A DNA stretch of 64,000 nt from Phoebastria nigripes (GCA_035582835.1 JAYKAV010002946.1:462230-526229); one strand, 5' to 3'; counted from the stretch's first letter, positions 38,534 to 50,945 are shown. Numbers and translations: made by a program. The notes: a model not told the origin generated them from the letters alone.

Positions 38534-41500
38534 GAAAGCATTAAGATGCCTTACCTTAATCCCACAAGCAAACATCTAACTTTTAAGAGGGCGTTTTTGC
38601 TTGAATATTCATAACTAGTTAACAGAGGAAGATGACGGCCATCTTAGTAGGAGGAAGCCTAGAGGTCAACATCCATAGCATTCAAAAAGAGAACAGAAGA
38701 AGCAAAAATTGTGAATTTCGATTTTGGATCTGAGAGACATTTTCTTCACACCGCAGCAACCATCCATGGAAGAAAGACAAAGGGCAAGGCAGAAGGAGGT
38801 CCAGGGAATGGAATGAAGCTGCATGCTTCACAATGACACAGGACTGCAAAGAGAGGGAGGGAATCTAAGCCTGATAGATACCATTCCTGTCATATTTCTT
38901 GTCTTCTACGGGACAATTTGTAAAGGAAAAGAAGCAAAGAAAAGCCACTGCCAGATATGTATCTGAAAGTTCAAACTAGAGCTTCCATTTGTCAAGGAAA
39001 ATTCAACAGGAAGCTGTCATTATAGAAGCAGAAAACTGACTCAGAACCCAAACCATAAATCTCCTCTGAATCCTGAACCTTGCTTTCCACACAATAGGTG
39101 CAGGGAAACAGGTTTATCTCAAGCAAACACATTTCTTAATTAATGAATAATTGTTCTAAGAGAGACTACACTGCTGTAAAAAAGCTTAACTGCCAAGTCT
39201 GTGACAACCTTTATATCATTTGGGTTTACACCAGTGTTGCTTCAGCCCTTCTAATACAGGAATAAAATGACCAAGGACAGAATCAAGTCATAAGTATGCT
39301 GAATTAATAGGAATAGCAGGTGCAACAGGTCAGGAGAGGTAGAGGGGAAGAGGAAGTCATCTTTTTTCCCCTCTTTTTCCTTTAGTTTTCTTCTGAAAGA
39401 GGTGACAAGAAATTACGTTTTAAAAAAAAAAAAAAAAACACCACACAAAAAACACAACTGATTTTAAAAACATACTTAAATTTTTGTTGTTGTAAGACTT
39501 ATAGAAGTAAAGCCAAGAGATATACAAATCACATCCTCCAAAAACCTCATTTATCACTCTATTCAACTCTCCAGGGAAAAATCTGTTTTTATTTCCCCCC
39601 TCAAACCTGCTAGAGAAGGAAAAGTATCAGAGGGGAAAAAACACCAGACTAATAGAGATATAAAATCTTACCTATAGAGCTTCCTTCTCTCTACTCTATC
39701 TTCTAAATCAACCATTCCCCCTTTACTGGTGGAAAGAAAAACAAGGCAACCCCCACACCTTTTATGGTCTCTCCAATCAGGGCTCAGCTGAATTAACGAG
39801 CACCTCAACATAACTTAATGCAGCTGTGCTCACACAACATTTCCTGCACCAGAAAATAGGGAGAAGAGATCAATCATCACCACTATTTACTCTTTTTTTC
39901 CTCTAAACTTATGCATATAACAATACTCTACCTGAAAAATAGCTACAAGAACTACACTTGCCAGCCTCACAGACAAGAGAAAATGGCAAGGGAACTTTCT
40001 TCCCATTTGTTGACAATTAGCTGTAACTAATTTAGCATGAACCAGGTGCAGTCAGTTGGAAGGAAATCAGCTAACATGGATAAATCTGTCATATAAAGGA
40101 CTGTAACCAAGTTTGAAGTTTGTTTTAGACAAGACTTTTGCTGAAGTAGTGTTGGCATGAAAAGCTAGGAGGCTTTCAGTTGCATTACCAGAGATTTGTT
40201 GCTATCTCAGTGGCATGATCCATTAAAATCCGTAGGCTTTGCAGAATTTGATTTGGGGATGGCAGTAACTTACATCTATTTTTCTTTCCTTCTGTTACTG
40301 CTTTGATTATTTTATATGCTTTTGTCTTGTCTGAATCACTGAGTGTATCAACTATGTAGACTTAAGTACCCTTTTTAGAATAATTAATTTATAAATTTCT
40401 TTACAAAGTTACATTTTTTTAAAACAATATTTAGTCTATGCAAGCATAGACTTGATAAATGTTTGGTAAATGACAAGCAAAAATATGCCAGCTTTCTGGT
40501 AAATCATGGGAATGTCACTGTTGCCTCATAAAAGTGAAAGTTACTGTTGCAGATGAAGTAGAATTTAGTCACTTAACTCTATATTTAAGGTACAGTTTTC
40601 CTCTCCATACAGCACCAATCAAATACCTGGTATAGAGAGTGGAAAGGGAAAAATGGCTTCTCAGGCCATTGTTAATACAGACAGCCTCCCTGTATGTACC
40701 TTTCACTCATGCATTAAAAAAATATCTATTTATTTATTAAAAAAAAATGGAAATAATCATTGCATCTTGTTGCTACCACTCTGTAGCTAACACTAGAGCC
40801 TATAGCTTTTATGGCTATAAATACATTCTTTGAACAGTCATCTTCAGAAAAATGTTTTGTCAGATAAAGTGAGGCAAATTGCTACACCATGTAGGATAGT
40901 AATTCCTAGCTCAGACCACAGTCTGAAAATTGAAGACTTGCATATATTTTGATGTTGAAACCTATATTTTGCCCTACTGGAATTTCTTGTGCTTTGGTTT
41001 AGAAAGTAATCCCATTCTTCCCTCTCCTTCAAGAATTCTTGTACATTTGAAATTTGTAACTGTGCGTAATAAAAGGAAGACAGTAATAGCAAATATATAC
41101 CTAAAAAAAAAAAAAAAGTTTATGTGGTACTTAGCATATTGTTGAATGTATCACATTAAACTGCTTTCATAAAATAGATTTGAGATAGATGGAAGAACAA
41201 AAAAAAAACCCTAGCATTAACTATTTTCTCAGTGGTGGTCATTAAAGAGTTGACAGGTCATGTGTCCCATCAGCTGGATCTCTCTGAAATGGAAATCTGA
41301 CACGAGTTTTGGCAGGTATGTGAAATGCTTGGTTACAGAGCCAGACACAAATAAAAGGGGGGGGAAAAACCAAAACAAAACACCAAAAACACAAAACATC
41401 CTTTAAAGTATTTTGAACGTTATAATCATTGGGAATCACCAATGCCTAAGGAAATGCCAAGGACAGACTAAAACTTTTGTTAATACAGATTGCCAAGTCT

Positions 41501-41543
41501 AAACCAGATGCACTTTACTGAATGAGAATCTACGTGCCTGAAG
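38534..41543. other. AT-rich non-coding region
   Basis: Nothing gene-like is supported. An A tract lies at 39422-39438, and a G8 run occurs near 41348 just before the palindromic element. Short open frames here are interrupted and featureless. Confidence 0.5.
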
Positions 41544-41628
41544 CCAGATTCTGATCTTCCTTACATGCACAGAAACCTATGGTACCAGCAGGCCTGTTTA
41601 TATCCATGTAACTGAAATCAGAATCTGG
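41544..41628. repeat. Short palindromic (MITE-like) element
   Basis: The 85-base unit starts CCAGATTCTGAT (41544-41555) and ends with its exact complement ATCAGAATCTGG (41617-41628). A second matched block sits inside, TTACATG (41561-41567) against CATGTAA (41605-41611). Two nested blocks of complementarity at matching spacing are the signature of a small inverted-repeat element. The motif resembles an amniote interspersed palindrome in which an AGATTCTGATCT...TTACA arm is mirrored, but I cannot name the family. The 12-base core recurs at 7152-7163 without its partner arm. Confidence 0.55.
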
Positions 41629-43784
41629 TCTGATGCATTTAAAATAATTGAATTCATCACTGATGTCTTACATTGCCTGTTACAAAGACTATTTTTTAAC
41701 CTCATTTCTGTTAGTGCATTACCAAAGACATTATAAATACAAGATCCCTCTGAGGGCCATCTGTGGAACCAGATACTATCCGATGAGGACCTCTCTGCAG
41801 TATCGGGATTGTTTATGCAGTATAATGAACAATAATGATAAGATTTTTGCTATTTAAACTCAGAAGCAATACAAGAGCAGTGTAACAATATCCATACCAC
41901 ATCAGAGGTTTTCAGTGCTGCTATAGGCGGGCCAGAGCATTCCTAGTCCTCATTTCTAGCTGGTGGCCATTGCCTTTGTGCGTAGAAGGTGAGAAGTCAT
42001 GAACTCCCACCTGAGATCTCCAAGAGCCCAGGTAGAGGAAAACAGAACCGATAAGCAGATATACCTGTCAGTTTGGAGACAGCTGTGGCTCAAGTTAGAT
42101 AGCTAAAAGGGTTCACAAGCCACCTACCTTGCAGGCGTACCTTCTGCACTGTGCTACGGCATGAGAGGGAAAGTCACCTTCCTCCCTTTCTACAAAAGTG
42201 GGCTTGGAGTAGGTGAGACAGCAGGGCATGCAAAAGCTTTCTCCGCCTTCCTAACACTANGACAGATTTACAAAGAGGAGGAAATACTTAGTTTTGAAGG
42301 GCTGGGAAGGCTGGAGCAAACGTTTCCACCAACGCCAGGCTCCTAATTTAGGAGGTGAGTCTTCCTCTGCCTCCTCCATAGCCAGTAAAGAGCAAGAGGA
42401 CCCCCTGGGAGGGCACTGGAGAGCACCAAAATTAGACTCCAGCTGGGATTCGCTGCAGAGTAGACCCTGTGTCCTCCATTGGCAACTGGAGGAGGTCAGA
42501 GAGCTTGCCTCCAGGTGAAGTATAAAATAGGCTAAGGTGCATAGTCACGCTCATACAGACACCTCTTCCTCTCCAGCTCTCCATTGGATCACGTTCCCTC
42601 ATCCGTTGCTAGAACGGAGCTTCTTGTGATATCAGGGCATATGCCTCTGTATGTCAGGATGATTTCTTCAGTTAAGCACGCCTGCCAGAAACTTATGTGG
42701 TGTAATTACAAACTTTGCAAAACATATTTAGTAAGAGTGATTCAGAGCATCAGTTAGCAATTATTGATTATTCAGTAATGTACCAAATCATTAATTCACT
42801 AACATATAATCAGGTTTGCTTTCAGAACCTTTCAAAATTTAAGTAACTATTGATTCTTCCATACTCCCTGATTAAAATTTAAAGTGAAAAATGTAAGAGT
42901 TGTAATATTTTTAAAATTGAATTTTTTTAACATCAGATTAATGCTATAAAGAAAACAACACATGTGTAGTGCTAAGAGAAATAAAAATTACCTACAGGCA
43001 TACTGTAACTGTGAATTAATGGTACCTGAATGAAGGTCAATATGTTTTAACCTAGGTATTCAGCCTTTGGAAAGACAGTTTCTTCAGTTCTTCTATGTGT
43101 TGAAACTTATCAATTTCAATTTTATGAAGCACTATGGACCTTCATGGCAATTTCATTAAGACTGAAGAGGTTTTTTTTTTTTCAAAATGTAAAAAATTCC
43201 TTCACAATAGAAAGTTTAATTATTTGATGACTTCAGCTTTTAAGATTTTTCTTATGGTTGTTCAGATGATAGTATCTGATATAGGAATTGGCTGTAACTC
43301 TACAGAGAGCAGAAGATAGTTGTTGAAACTGTAACAAGTGGTTAAAAGCAGTTCTGTTGCCACCCACCACTCAAAAAATACTGTTTTACTTCACAAATGA
43401 CCGAATAAAAATCAATTTTTTGTCTTCTGTTGTTGCTGCCTTCAGGGTTCACAGCTTCAATCCTTTCACAAAACAGCAGCAAAATTCAATCTCAGAAGCC
43501 AAGATTCCTAGGCAAGGCATTTATCCTTAGACCAACACTTTAGAAAAAATACAAAATATCAAAGATCTCATGAAGAAACAAAAAGAAACCTCTTAAATCA
43601 GGTATGTTCTTTCTTGCAAGAAAATGAAATGCAGCATGCTGCAATGTGAACATCTGACTTAGTTCACTTTATTTTTTTCCCAAACCAAAAAAACCCCTTT
43701 CAAACATATGTATATAACACTTTACACAATATCAACAGGCTTTGGATAAGTTTGAAATAGTCAACTACACCAAACTTGCAGAAG
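41629..43784. other. Non-coding region
   Basis: No gene is supported. 42160-42540 is GC-richer than its surroundings, with overlapping plus-strand open frames and a TATA-like AGTATAAAATAGG at about 42520. It may be an old unrecognised repeat or LTR. The rest is AT-rich. Confidence 0.45.
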
Positions 43785-44379
43785 TCTTGCTTGCAACCCT
43801 ATTTATTTATAATCCTCAATTTCCACATTCAAAACACATCCCTAAGTACAGTCTCCTGCAGGTTATGGTTAGAAGACATCACGTGAATGTGGGAAAATCT
43901 GTGGTCTGCAGTGGTCTATCTCACTAGATTTGCATACCAGGGATAGACAGTTGCTGCTCATGTGCAGACTGGGTTGCTCAAATGGGAAGGAGCTGTGGTA
44001 TCATGGTCATAGCAGTGAAACACTGCGACTTTCTAAGACTCCAAGCATAGGCAATGGGCAGCTCATAGGTCTTCCAGCAAGACTCTGGTGCCTGGCTTTC
44101 CAGAGGGGCAGGAAGNAAGTGTCACTGTGCTACCAGTGCATAAGGTAAACCAACTATCATTACCTATTACCAGACAACAGCATCCATAATCAGGTAACAG
44201 CATTTACCAGCAGGTACTTGAACTGCTGTAAGTTTCCACCTGAGCATATCTAGTTTGTGTAGCTATACAAACGTTTCTTATCAGCTGTAACATGGCCCCC
44301 ACCATATAAAATCAGATCCAGTTTATTCCGAGCGTTGTAAGCTTTGCTGAACCCGGACAGCACATCACTTGTAACAATC
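43785..44379 (-). CDS. Probable last exon of an unnamed minus-strand gene (43 codons plus 3'-UTR)
   Basis: On the minus strand an excellent acceptor (ATATTCTTCTTCTTTTAG, with a TCAACTGA branch-like sequence upstream) is followed at 44379 by a frame of 42 codons and TAG at 44252-44250. The product contains SDVLSGFSKAYNARNKLDL, then LILYGGGHV, and ends KRLYSYTN. The frame opens with one base (phase 2 entry), which matches the exit phase of the candidate exon at 46775-46817; together they give LKEMIVTSDV across the junction. The coding part has several CpGs, unlike the surrounding DNA. A 3'-UTR of about 460 bases would end after AATAAA at 43807-43802. I do not recognise the protein. The frame alone could arise by chance; acceptor strength and phase match are the real support. 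Confidence 0.45.
43802..43807 (-). terminator. Candidate polyadenylation signal AATAAA
   Basis: AATAAA on the minus strand, 443 bases after the TAG of the candidate last exon. A second AATAAA lies about 135 bases further on (near 43669) and could be an alternative site. This hexamer is common by chance in AT-rich DNA, so the call depends on the exon being real. Confidence 0.3.
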
Positions 44380-46774
44380 CTAAAAGAAGAAGAATATTAT
44401 CCGCATTCAGTTGACATACGATATTTCAGTCTTTAAGTCCTTCTGATTCACAAAAGAGAACAAAACCAAGAAGTAAATAAAACTGTGACCAATAAACATA
44501 AGTTTCCTAATTACAACCATTCATACAATCTGCTTTTGCATTAACAGATCAAAATCAATATAATTGAATTTTGTTCCATAAAACCATTTGTTTTGGTTTT
44601 CTTTGCTATCTCATACACAAAGACTAAACTTACAATGCATTAAGAAATTTCAGGTAACTGGCTCTGTCAATACAGCATGAAGGATGAGGAAAAAGTGAGT
44701 AGAAGAGTAATACATTTTTCACAAAGTATTGGATCCCANGAACAAGTTAATGATGTTTGAAAGGGAGAAAATGTGAGGACCAAAAGTTTTCAAGTTGCTG
44801 AGTGATAATAATGGTGCCATCTATTGTGCATCCATCACACTGAAGCGCTTGACACTTATTTTGGACTGTTTTCATGCGTTTTCTTTATGATGATTAATAG
44901 TGGCATTGTACCCTCTGAAATAGCAGCCCATCACACAGAGAAAGGTGTACTAAATTAAATTCAGATTATAACAATTTTGATCTCAGACACACATGGAGAA
45001 AATACTGAAAGGTTAGAACAAAAAAAAACCTGTGAGAAATACTCATTTCTAAGATGAGGGTCCACAACAAACAAAGAGCAGAGAAAAAGGAGCAGGGACA
45101 AAATGCACTGCTTAAACACAAGCGCCTTTCTGAAGCATCCATTATTCTGATTTCTTTTCCCCACTCCACATTTACATTAGAAAGTGGTGAGGTTTAAGAT
45201 GTGTTTTCTTTTGTTACACTTTGAAGGAGAAAGGGGGGTACTACACTAGATAAGATAATTAAATTTCTATAAAAGGAAGGAATAAAAGGTGATGTGTATC
45301 ACCTGCCCGCCTCACACGTCCTGGATATGTTACTGTGGTCTGTTCTACCTCTAATACAAAACAGAAGTGCACAGAGGTTGATGTAATTTACATCTGTTTC
45401 CTCCTGGGTCTTTAAACATTTTGGCTAAAGCATCTCTTCACTTTTTTCATGGAGAGAGGAAGCAAAGTTAGCATAGAGACACTCCACCGGTGCCTTTTGG
45501 TCTGGTGAGACTGGAAGCAGGGCTTCTAAGCCCCCTAAGGTGACGAAAGCAACATAAGGACATTTCAGTGTGAGCGTGCTTATGCTGACACATTTTAACC
45601 TGCTGCCTAGGAAGATGAAGGCAGTTGCTATGGCTCAGCTAACAAGCTCTAACCCTAGCTTCATCTCTTCAGAGGTGGAATTTAGCAGGGGAATTTTCAG
45701 GGTGCACCCTTTGCTCTGACTCAACAAGAAAAGAATAAGGGAAAAAATCCCTACTCCTATCAGAAAAGCAGGCATAATAACTACCTGCATGAGTGTCATA
45801 ATGTATATTTAATGACTGGAAACCACTCTGAAATATCTGGATGTGTCATACACAAACAGGAATGGTAAATGGCTGCTAGAACTCGCTCGGGAACCCCTGT
45901 GGCCCCTTGCGCTCCTGGGAGTGCAGAAGCAGACCATGCTACAGCTTCCCCAATATGGGAGCACGGCTGCAGAAATCAATTATTCAGTCTCTTGCAGCAG
46001 ACTTGCAGGTCTTAATGGAGAGCAGCTAAGGGATGGGAGATGGCAGTCTGATTTGTGGATCAGCTCAGGTGCATACAAGCAGCACAGTAAAGTCTGAGTA
46101 GGTTCATCAAAGACTGCCACCTTTCCTAACCGCCAACATATGAATAAATAAGTCCCAGTTGTGCTATTGGATATGCATAGGATTTCCAAATGTGCCTGAA
46201 AGCAAGTTCAGTCCCTACTGGCTTTCGCTTTTCTTTTTTTGTACAGTTACAAATGTACATAATAATATTGCACAGGACTGTTTAGAAAAACTGAATTAGC
46301 TGGAAGTTGATCTATTGAATACACTCCAGTGAGGCATCACATAGTATAGTTAAGAGATCTGATCATTATTAAATTACAGTGTTGTTTATATACTACATAT
46401 TTTTACATTATTACCACTATCAAGGAATACCGGCATAGTTGTTCTTGTAAATCCCCCCTGCCTAACCTAAAATAATCTTGATGGACTTGAAAATAATTCC
46501 AGGGCAGAATAACTCTGAAGAATGGGAAAGGTCAAAAATTCACCTAATGTTTTGATTGGGAGTACCAACAGAGATAGGAACAGTTGGTTAGTTTTTTTCC
46601 TGTTACGTTGAGTATGTAAAATCCACGTAGCCATAAACCCCAGGGGAATGAGATGGTAAATGTTCCACCTAAACCAGTAATCATATCTTCATATATTCAG
46701 AGAGTGCATAATTTACCAAAAAGTGTTTTGAGAGTAGTCTAGCAGTTTTTAATATTTATTGGAATTACACTTAC
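44380..46774. other. Probable intron
   Basis: Lies between the two phase-matched minus-strand candidate exons. An 84-codon plus-strand open frame at 45843-46097 is slightly GC-rich but has no recognisable domain. Nothing else is supported. Confidence 0.4.
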
Positions 46775-46817
46775 ATCTCTTTTAAAGGATCTCTCCAGAG
46801 TTTAGCTGTCTGGGCTT
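46775..46817 (-). CDS. Probable 43-base internal coding exon of the same unnamed gene
   Basis: On the minus strand: acceptor GTGCTTTTTATCCTTTAG, then 43 bases, then GAGAT|GTAAGTG, a strong donor. Only one frame is open (2 bases, 13 codons, 2 bases), encoding AQTAKLWRDPLKE and leaving AT, which pairs with the G that opens the next candidate exon at 44379 to make ATG (Met). The other two frames stop. Short internal exons of this size are common in vertebrate genes. The upstream exon must exit in phase 1, and no convincing one was found between here and the CpG island. The product is not recognised. Confidence 0.42.
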
Positions 46818-48962
46818 CTAAAGGATAAAAAGCACGATAGCTAGTAAATTTTAAAATCCTCAAGAAATTCTTTTAATAACTTTCCTATGCATGACAATGT
46901 TGTATCTAGTGATTTAAAAGACCTGATCCACCAGGGCTAGAAATATGTAACTTTGAAGGCAGACACTTGCTGTCTGTGAGCTGAAGAAGTCCTTATTCTG
47001 ACCAAGCTTCTTAAGAACATGTCACCTTAAATCCATCGTTCATCCAATATTTTATATCACTGATTCTAGGCTCTAGCTAGTGTATTTCTGTGACAGAAAT
47101 TTCTTGTTTATGGGGTGAACAAGGAAGGAAATGCTTCTGCAGCTGTTGGTTTGGATTTATTGCTGTGGGGCATTTGTCTTATGTTTAAAAGAAAAACTAG
47201 CATTCTTGGAGGCCTTGGGTTTTGGAAGCTGTCCTAATGAAGAAAGTAAAGCTACTTTCCACATTATGGTTTAAAACAGGTAAGAAAAGGAGAAAACATT
47301 ATACTGTAAAAAACAACATAGTATTTAATACTATGTTTTCCCCATAGCCAAGAGCATGCTACCTTCCAGATGCCCAGCCACGACTCCCAGTCAAACCCCA
47401 TGAAGTTGTGAGATGCCAGGCAGAGCTGATGAAGAAATTCTGCTGATTGAGAAGCAGACCAGCAGATAAAAGAAAACTCAATGCCTGAGCATCAGTACAG
47501 TGTAATAAAAGCAATATCTCATTTTGACACCTTGACTGAGGTTTTTTTTGACAAAGACTACCATTATTTTTCCACTTTCACCTAAGTTTAACCCCTGATG
47601 TCAAGTTATGCTTTTCCGTGTTGTCCAGTATAGGTGATTTCTGCCTCGGCTCCAATTGTAGCTACGTTGCTTGTTTCTCTCTTTTGTAAAGGCTACTACT
47701 ATTCTGTTTTCTGCAAAGACTTTTCTCTCGCTCATAGTAAGCTAAATATGCATTAGTAGGATATCAGAGACTAATTAAATATTGTGACTGTGATACTCAG
47801 ATAAACAGGTATTCGGGCTCCAGGTTGTTTTTTTTTCCCCCAAAGGTGCAGACTGCTTTCTCCTTCTCACAAAATATTTCATCACTAGAGACTTCATAAG
47901 TGGTCATTTGTTGTGCCTTTTAATTTCGAGGTCACCCTGTAAGAGGTTCTCCACCTTCAACATTTAAAGGCAAAGCGCTTGAGCTGAAGGCATTCCTAAG
48001 TTTTTTCAATGAGCTGAACCATGGATAAAGATTTAATCTGATGCAAATTCCCCAAGTTCATTAAGATCGGTTATTCCACAGAAAAAAACCACATATTCCA
48101 AGGGAATTGATGTCAGATAAACCATTTCTCCACTGCTCAGATAACTGACAAAGAAAAACACCAGTTCAAAACATTCTTTAAACAGGTGACTCAGCTTCCA
48201 GTTTTGTAGGNATGTTAGGCAATTTCAGTTGCTACTTGTGAAAAAGCCTGATGACCTCTTATGGTTGGAAACTTAATTTTAGCACAAACAAGAAGTAGTC
48301 AATGAGGGACAAAGCAAGGTAATAGCACCCACCTAGTACTTGAACCTGCACAAAAATTTACATCGGAAACATTAATCCTACTGAATTTTAGTAAAAACAT
48401 ATTCAGAAATGGCTTTCATCCATAAAGTTATTTCTTTTCCTCATCATTTCTATATGACTGTATATAGGATTGGTGGGATTTTTTCATATTTATACTGACG
48501 TTTGTTTACAACCTGCTTAATTTAGGAATTTTGGAATAAAGGAATCCTCAGTATAAACATTTTTCTCTGTCGATTTCGAGAGCTCTACTGACATCAGCAC
48601 AGATATTTTTTCATTCATTCTGAAGCCAGAGCAAAATGTGCAACTGAAATTCATAACTACTCAGAGAAACAGCACACCATAAGTAATCTATCAGAGGCTT
48701 GAGCAACATGTAGATCAGGTGGCAGTCCTCTGCATACAGGTAAAGGTCATTTAAGAGAGGGAAAACACACATTTACACCCAATTTCTACATATTAAGTAA
48801 AAAGAAACATATACATCTGTTGTTTTGAGTTTTCTTCAATTGCACATGGCTTATTAATGTCACCAAGACTGACAACTGAATGTAAATTGTAACTGTTAGT
48901 TATATCAATATCCTTATGAAAATACTGTATCTATATTAATCATTCTTATTTCTCTGACTCAC
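46818..48962. other. Probable intron, with one weak exon-like segment
   Basis: The minus strand at 47363-47442 is open and bounded by AG and GGAAG|GTAGCA, but its phases fit neither neighbour (see rejected items). No other exon is supported. A T run lies near 47828, and an N at 48211 marks an uncertain base. Confidence 0.4.
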
Positions 48963-49048
48963 ATTATTCATGGAGTCTTGGATGGGCAAATGCAGGTAAA
49001 CACCTTCTACTTGCATCAGATTTGAACCGCGGTAGAGTATACCGCCTT
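48963..49048 (-). CDS. Weak candidate exon, minus strand
   Basis: An 86-base segment ending in AATAAT|GTGAGTCAG, a strong donor. Its acceptor GGGCGGTGAG lies in a mediocre pyrimidine context. One frame is open throughout (2 bases plus 28 codons) and includes YRGSNLMQVEGVYLHLPIQD. It exits in phase 0, whereas the exon at 46.8 kb needs phase 1, so at least one exon would be missing between them. Twenty-eight open codons are expected by chance about a quarter of the time. The donor and CpG-containing codons are the only real support. Confidence 0.22.
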
Positions 49049-50149
49049 CTCACCGCCCAACATGAGACATGAGACAAGTGAATTAATCCTTTTAAAAAAT
49101 TTATCTCTGTACTTCTGGCTTACACTTTGTGTAATGACCAAAAGCAACTCCCTATGCACTTGCTATCTCCAGCTGTATAAAAATGCCAGAGAAATAGTGA
49201 AACATGTACCAGCTGCAAAGAAGTACCTGAAATGTAATACGTAACATGTAACTGCACAATTAATTTCCATTATTAATTTCCATAACATTAGGAATAAAAT
49301 AGGGTTGATTTTCCAGAAGTATTTTAATTCATGAAGTGTATATATATATATTGCAGGTTAAATCTCAAATAAGTGACCCAGTATCAACAACTTTAAATAA
49401 CGAGCCATATCTTTGGTTAGCAGGATAGTTATTTCCCCTAATTTACAGCTGGTACCCTGGCTATTCTTGACCTAAGTTGTTGTTTTTTTTTTTAATAAAA
49501 AATAAAAATAGGTAATAATAAAAAATAAAATTAGAGACTATTTCTGCAATCCTAAAGGCCTATGTAAGTACTCGTCTTGAGTATTAATGTTCCTTCTTGA
49601 CCATAAATTCTTTACACATATATCTATACACATATGTATGCAATGGACATATTTCCTCTCATCCAAAGTTATGACAACTGCAAAAGAAAGGCCTCCTGCT
49701 GTGTTGGTTGCAGAGAGCTTAAATTTAGAAGGTTGGGGTTTCTTTGGTGAAACATGCCTATACTGAAGTGCCATCAAACTCATTTGCATTTGTATTACTT
49801 CTCCCAAAGCTAATTACAACTATTTTTATTGCCTAACTTTTTCTTACTATTAACATCAACAAAATTGAATGTATTATGCTAGTTCCAAATTAATAAAGTC
49901 TGCAATTTCCAATTTACATACTACACTCTAATACCTTTTATGAGCTAAACTGCTTTGTGTACTGTAGTCCATAATTTGAAATAAAAGACTTTGGCATTTT
50001 TATGCATTAAACTGTATGTAAAAGACGATAAATGAGCAAAACTCTTATGCCTTTTCTTCACACCAGCACTTTACTGATTCCTCCCTTAGCTTTGGCATTA
50101 AGATTTTGAGGGATGCCCAGAACAGCCTAACTGGAAGCAAAGCACGGTT
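49049..50149. other. Non-coding region left of the CpG island
   Basis: AT-rich, with an AT dinucleotide patch near 49341 and an A/T-rich low-complexity stretch at 49480-49530. An 89-codon minus-strand open frame at 49538-49807 has no known features. Nothing further is supported. Confidence 0.5.
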
Positions 50150-50945
50150 TTACAGCAGGTGTTATTCCCACTGCCCCGGGATGTATTTTGCCCCTGGGCT
50201 CCGCAGCCCGCCCCCCCCCCCCCCCCTCCAGCCGCTTCCCAAAACTTCAGGAAGTTACCTGGCGGGAAGCGCTTGCCGGGGGACCACCCGGCGCCGGAGG
50301 GGCGATGCGGGGCAGTCAGCACCACCGTGCCCGAGAAGGCACCGCGGGGAGGCGGCCGCTCCTCCGCGCCCCCCCGGGGGGCGGCCGGGCCCGCTTTTGG
50401 GGGGGGTAAACCGCAGGATTCCGCCTTTCTGTCCCCCTCCCCCTCTTTTTTTCTGTCTGCCCCACCCCCCCGGCTCTTACCTGGACGGCGGGAGGGGGGC
50501 ACCGGGATCCCCGAAACGCGGTCCCAGGAGATGCCGGAGGCGTGCCCTAAGTTCGTCGGGGAAGGGCAGCGGGCAGATCCCGGTGGAATTAAAGCCCCCG
50601 GGGTGCGCGGTCCAGGCGGAGCAAGCTGACTTGGTCTGTTAAAGGAAAAAAAAATAGGGGGTTGGGGGTGGAGAGCGAGAGGAAGGCACCCGTTCCTACC
50701 GGCTTCTGGCGGTGCAATTATCGCAGCTGAAGGGAGGAGTTAGTTTAATTACAGGCCGCGCTCCCGGGAAATGTGCCCGAGCGGAGGCACGCACGGGCGG
50801 AGTCGGAAAGTTGCCGCGCTCGGGCGGGCAGCGGCCACCGCGCTTCAGCACCGCGGACAGCGGCGCCCGGCCCGGCCCGAGGGGCGCCCGCAGGCGGGGG
50901 CAGGGGGAGCCGTCCCGGCCCCCACCGGGGGGTCCGGCTAACATA
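50150..50945. promoter_or_regulatory. CpG island, probable promoter of a minus-strand gene
   Basis: About 800 bases that are GC-rich and dense in CpG, with sharp edges against AT-rich DNA on both sides. It is the only such stretch in the window. It includes a 16-base C run (50211-50226; G-rich on the minus strand) and many GGGCGG/CCGCCC-type Sp1 boxes. Two minus-strand splice donors of the form CCAG|GTAA (50481 and 50259) point transcription leftwards. I saw no TATA box or plus-strand first-exon donor. Vertebrate CpG islands of this size usually mark promoters; the transcript direction is inferred. Confidence 0.8.
50481..50640 (-). other. Predicted non-coding first exon (5'-UTR)
   Basis: On the minus strand this GC-rich segment ends CCGCCGTCCAG|GTAAGAGCC, a consensus donor. 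It contains no ATG on the minus strand, so it can only be 5'-UTR. The right boundary (transcription start) is not determinable and may lie as far as 50.9 kb. An alternative donor CCGCCAG|GTAACT ends an exon at 50259, with no ATG before it either. The most natural partner is the signal-peptide exon at 35840, whose ATG is near its 5' edge; a link to the exons at 49-44 kb is equally untested. Confidence 0.4.

Noticed and set aside
47363..47442. Minus-strand segment reading like an exon (product includes FDWESWLGIWK), with GGAAG|GTAGCA donor
   Set aside because: It enters in phase 1 and exits in phase 0, which fits neither the 49.0 kb nor the 46.8 kb candidate. 26 open codons are likely by chance, and the donor is weak.
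47328..47520. Possible plus-strand last exon (CCCCATAG acceptor followed by AATAAA)
   Set aside because: No upstream plus-strand exon or coding frame of any length; the hexamer is common by chance here.
50098..50642. Long proline/glycine-rich open frames on both strands of the CpG island (up to 178 codons)
   Set aside because: GC-rich DNA has few stop codons. The longest minus-strand frame starts at GTG rather than ATG, none shows a domain, and they overlap each other in several frames.
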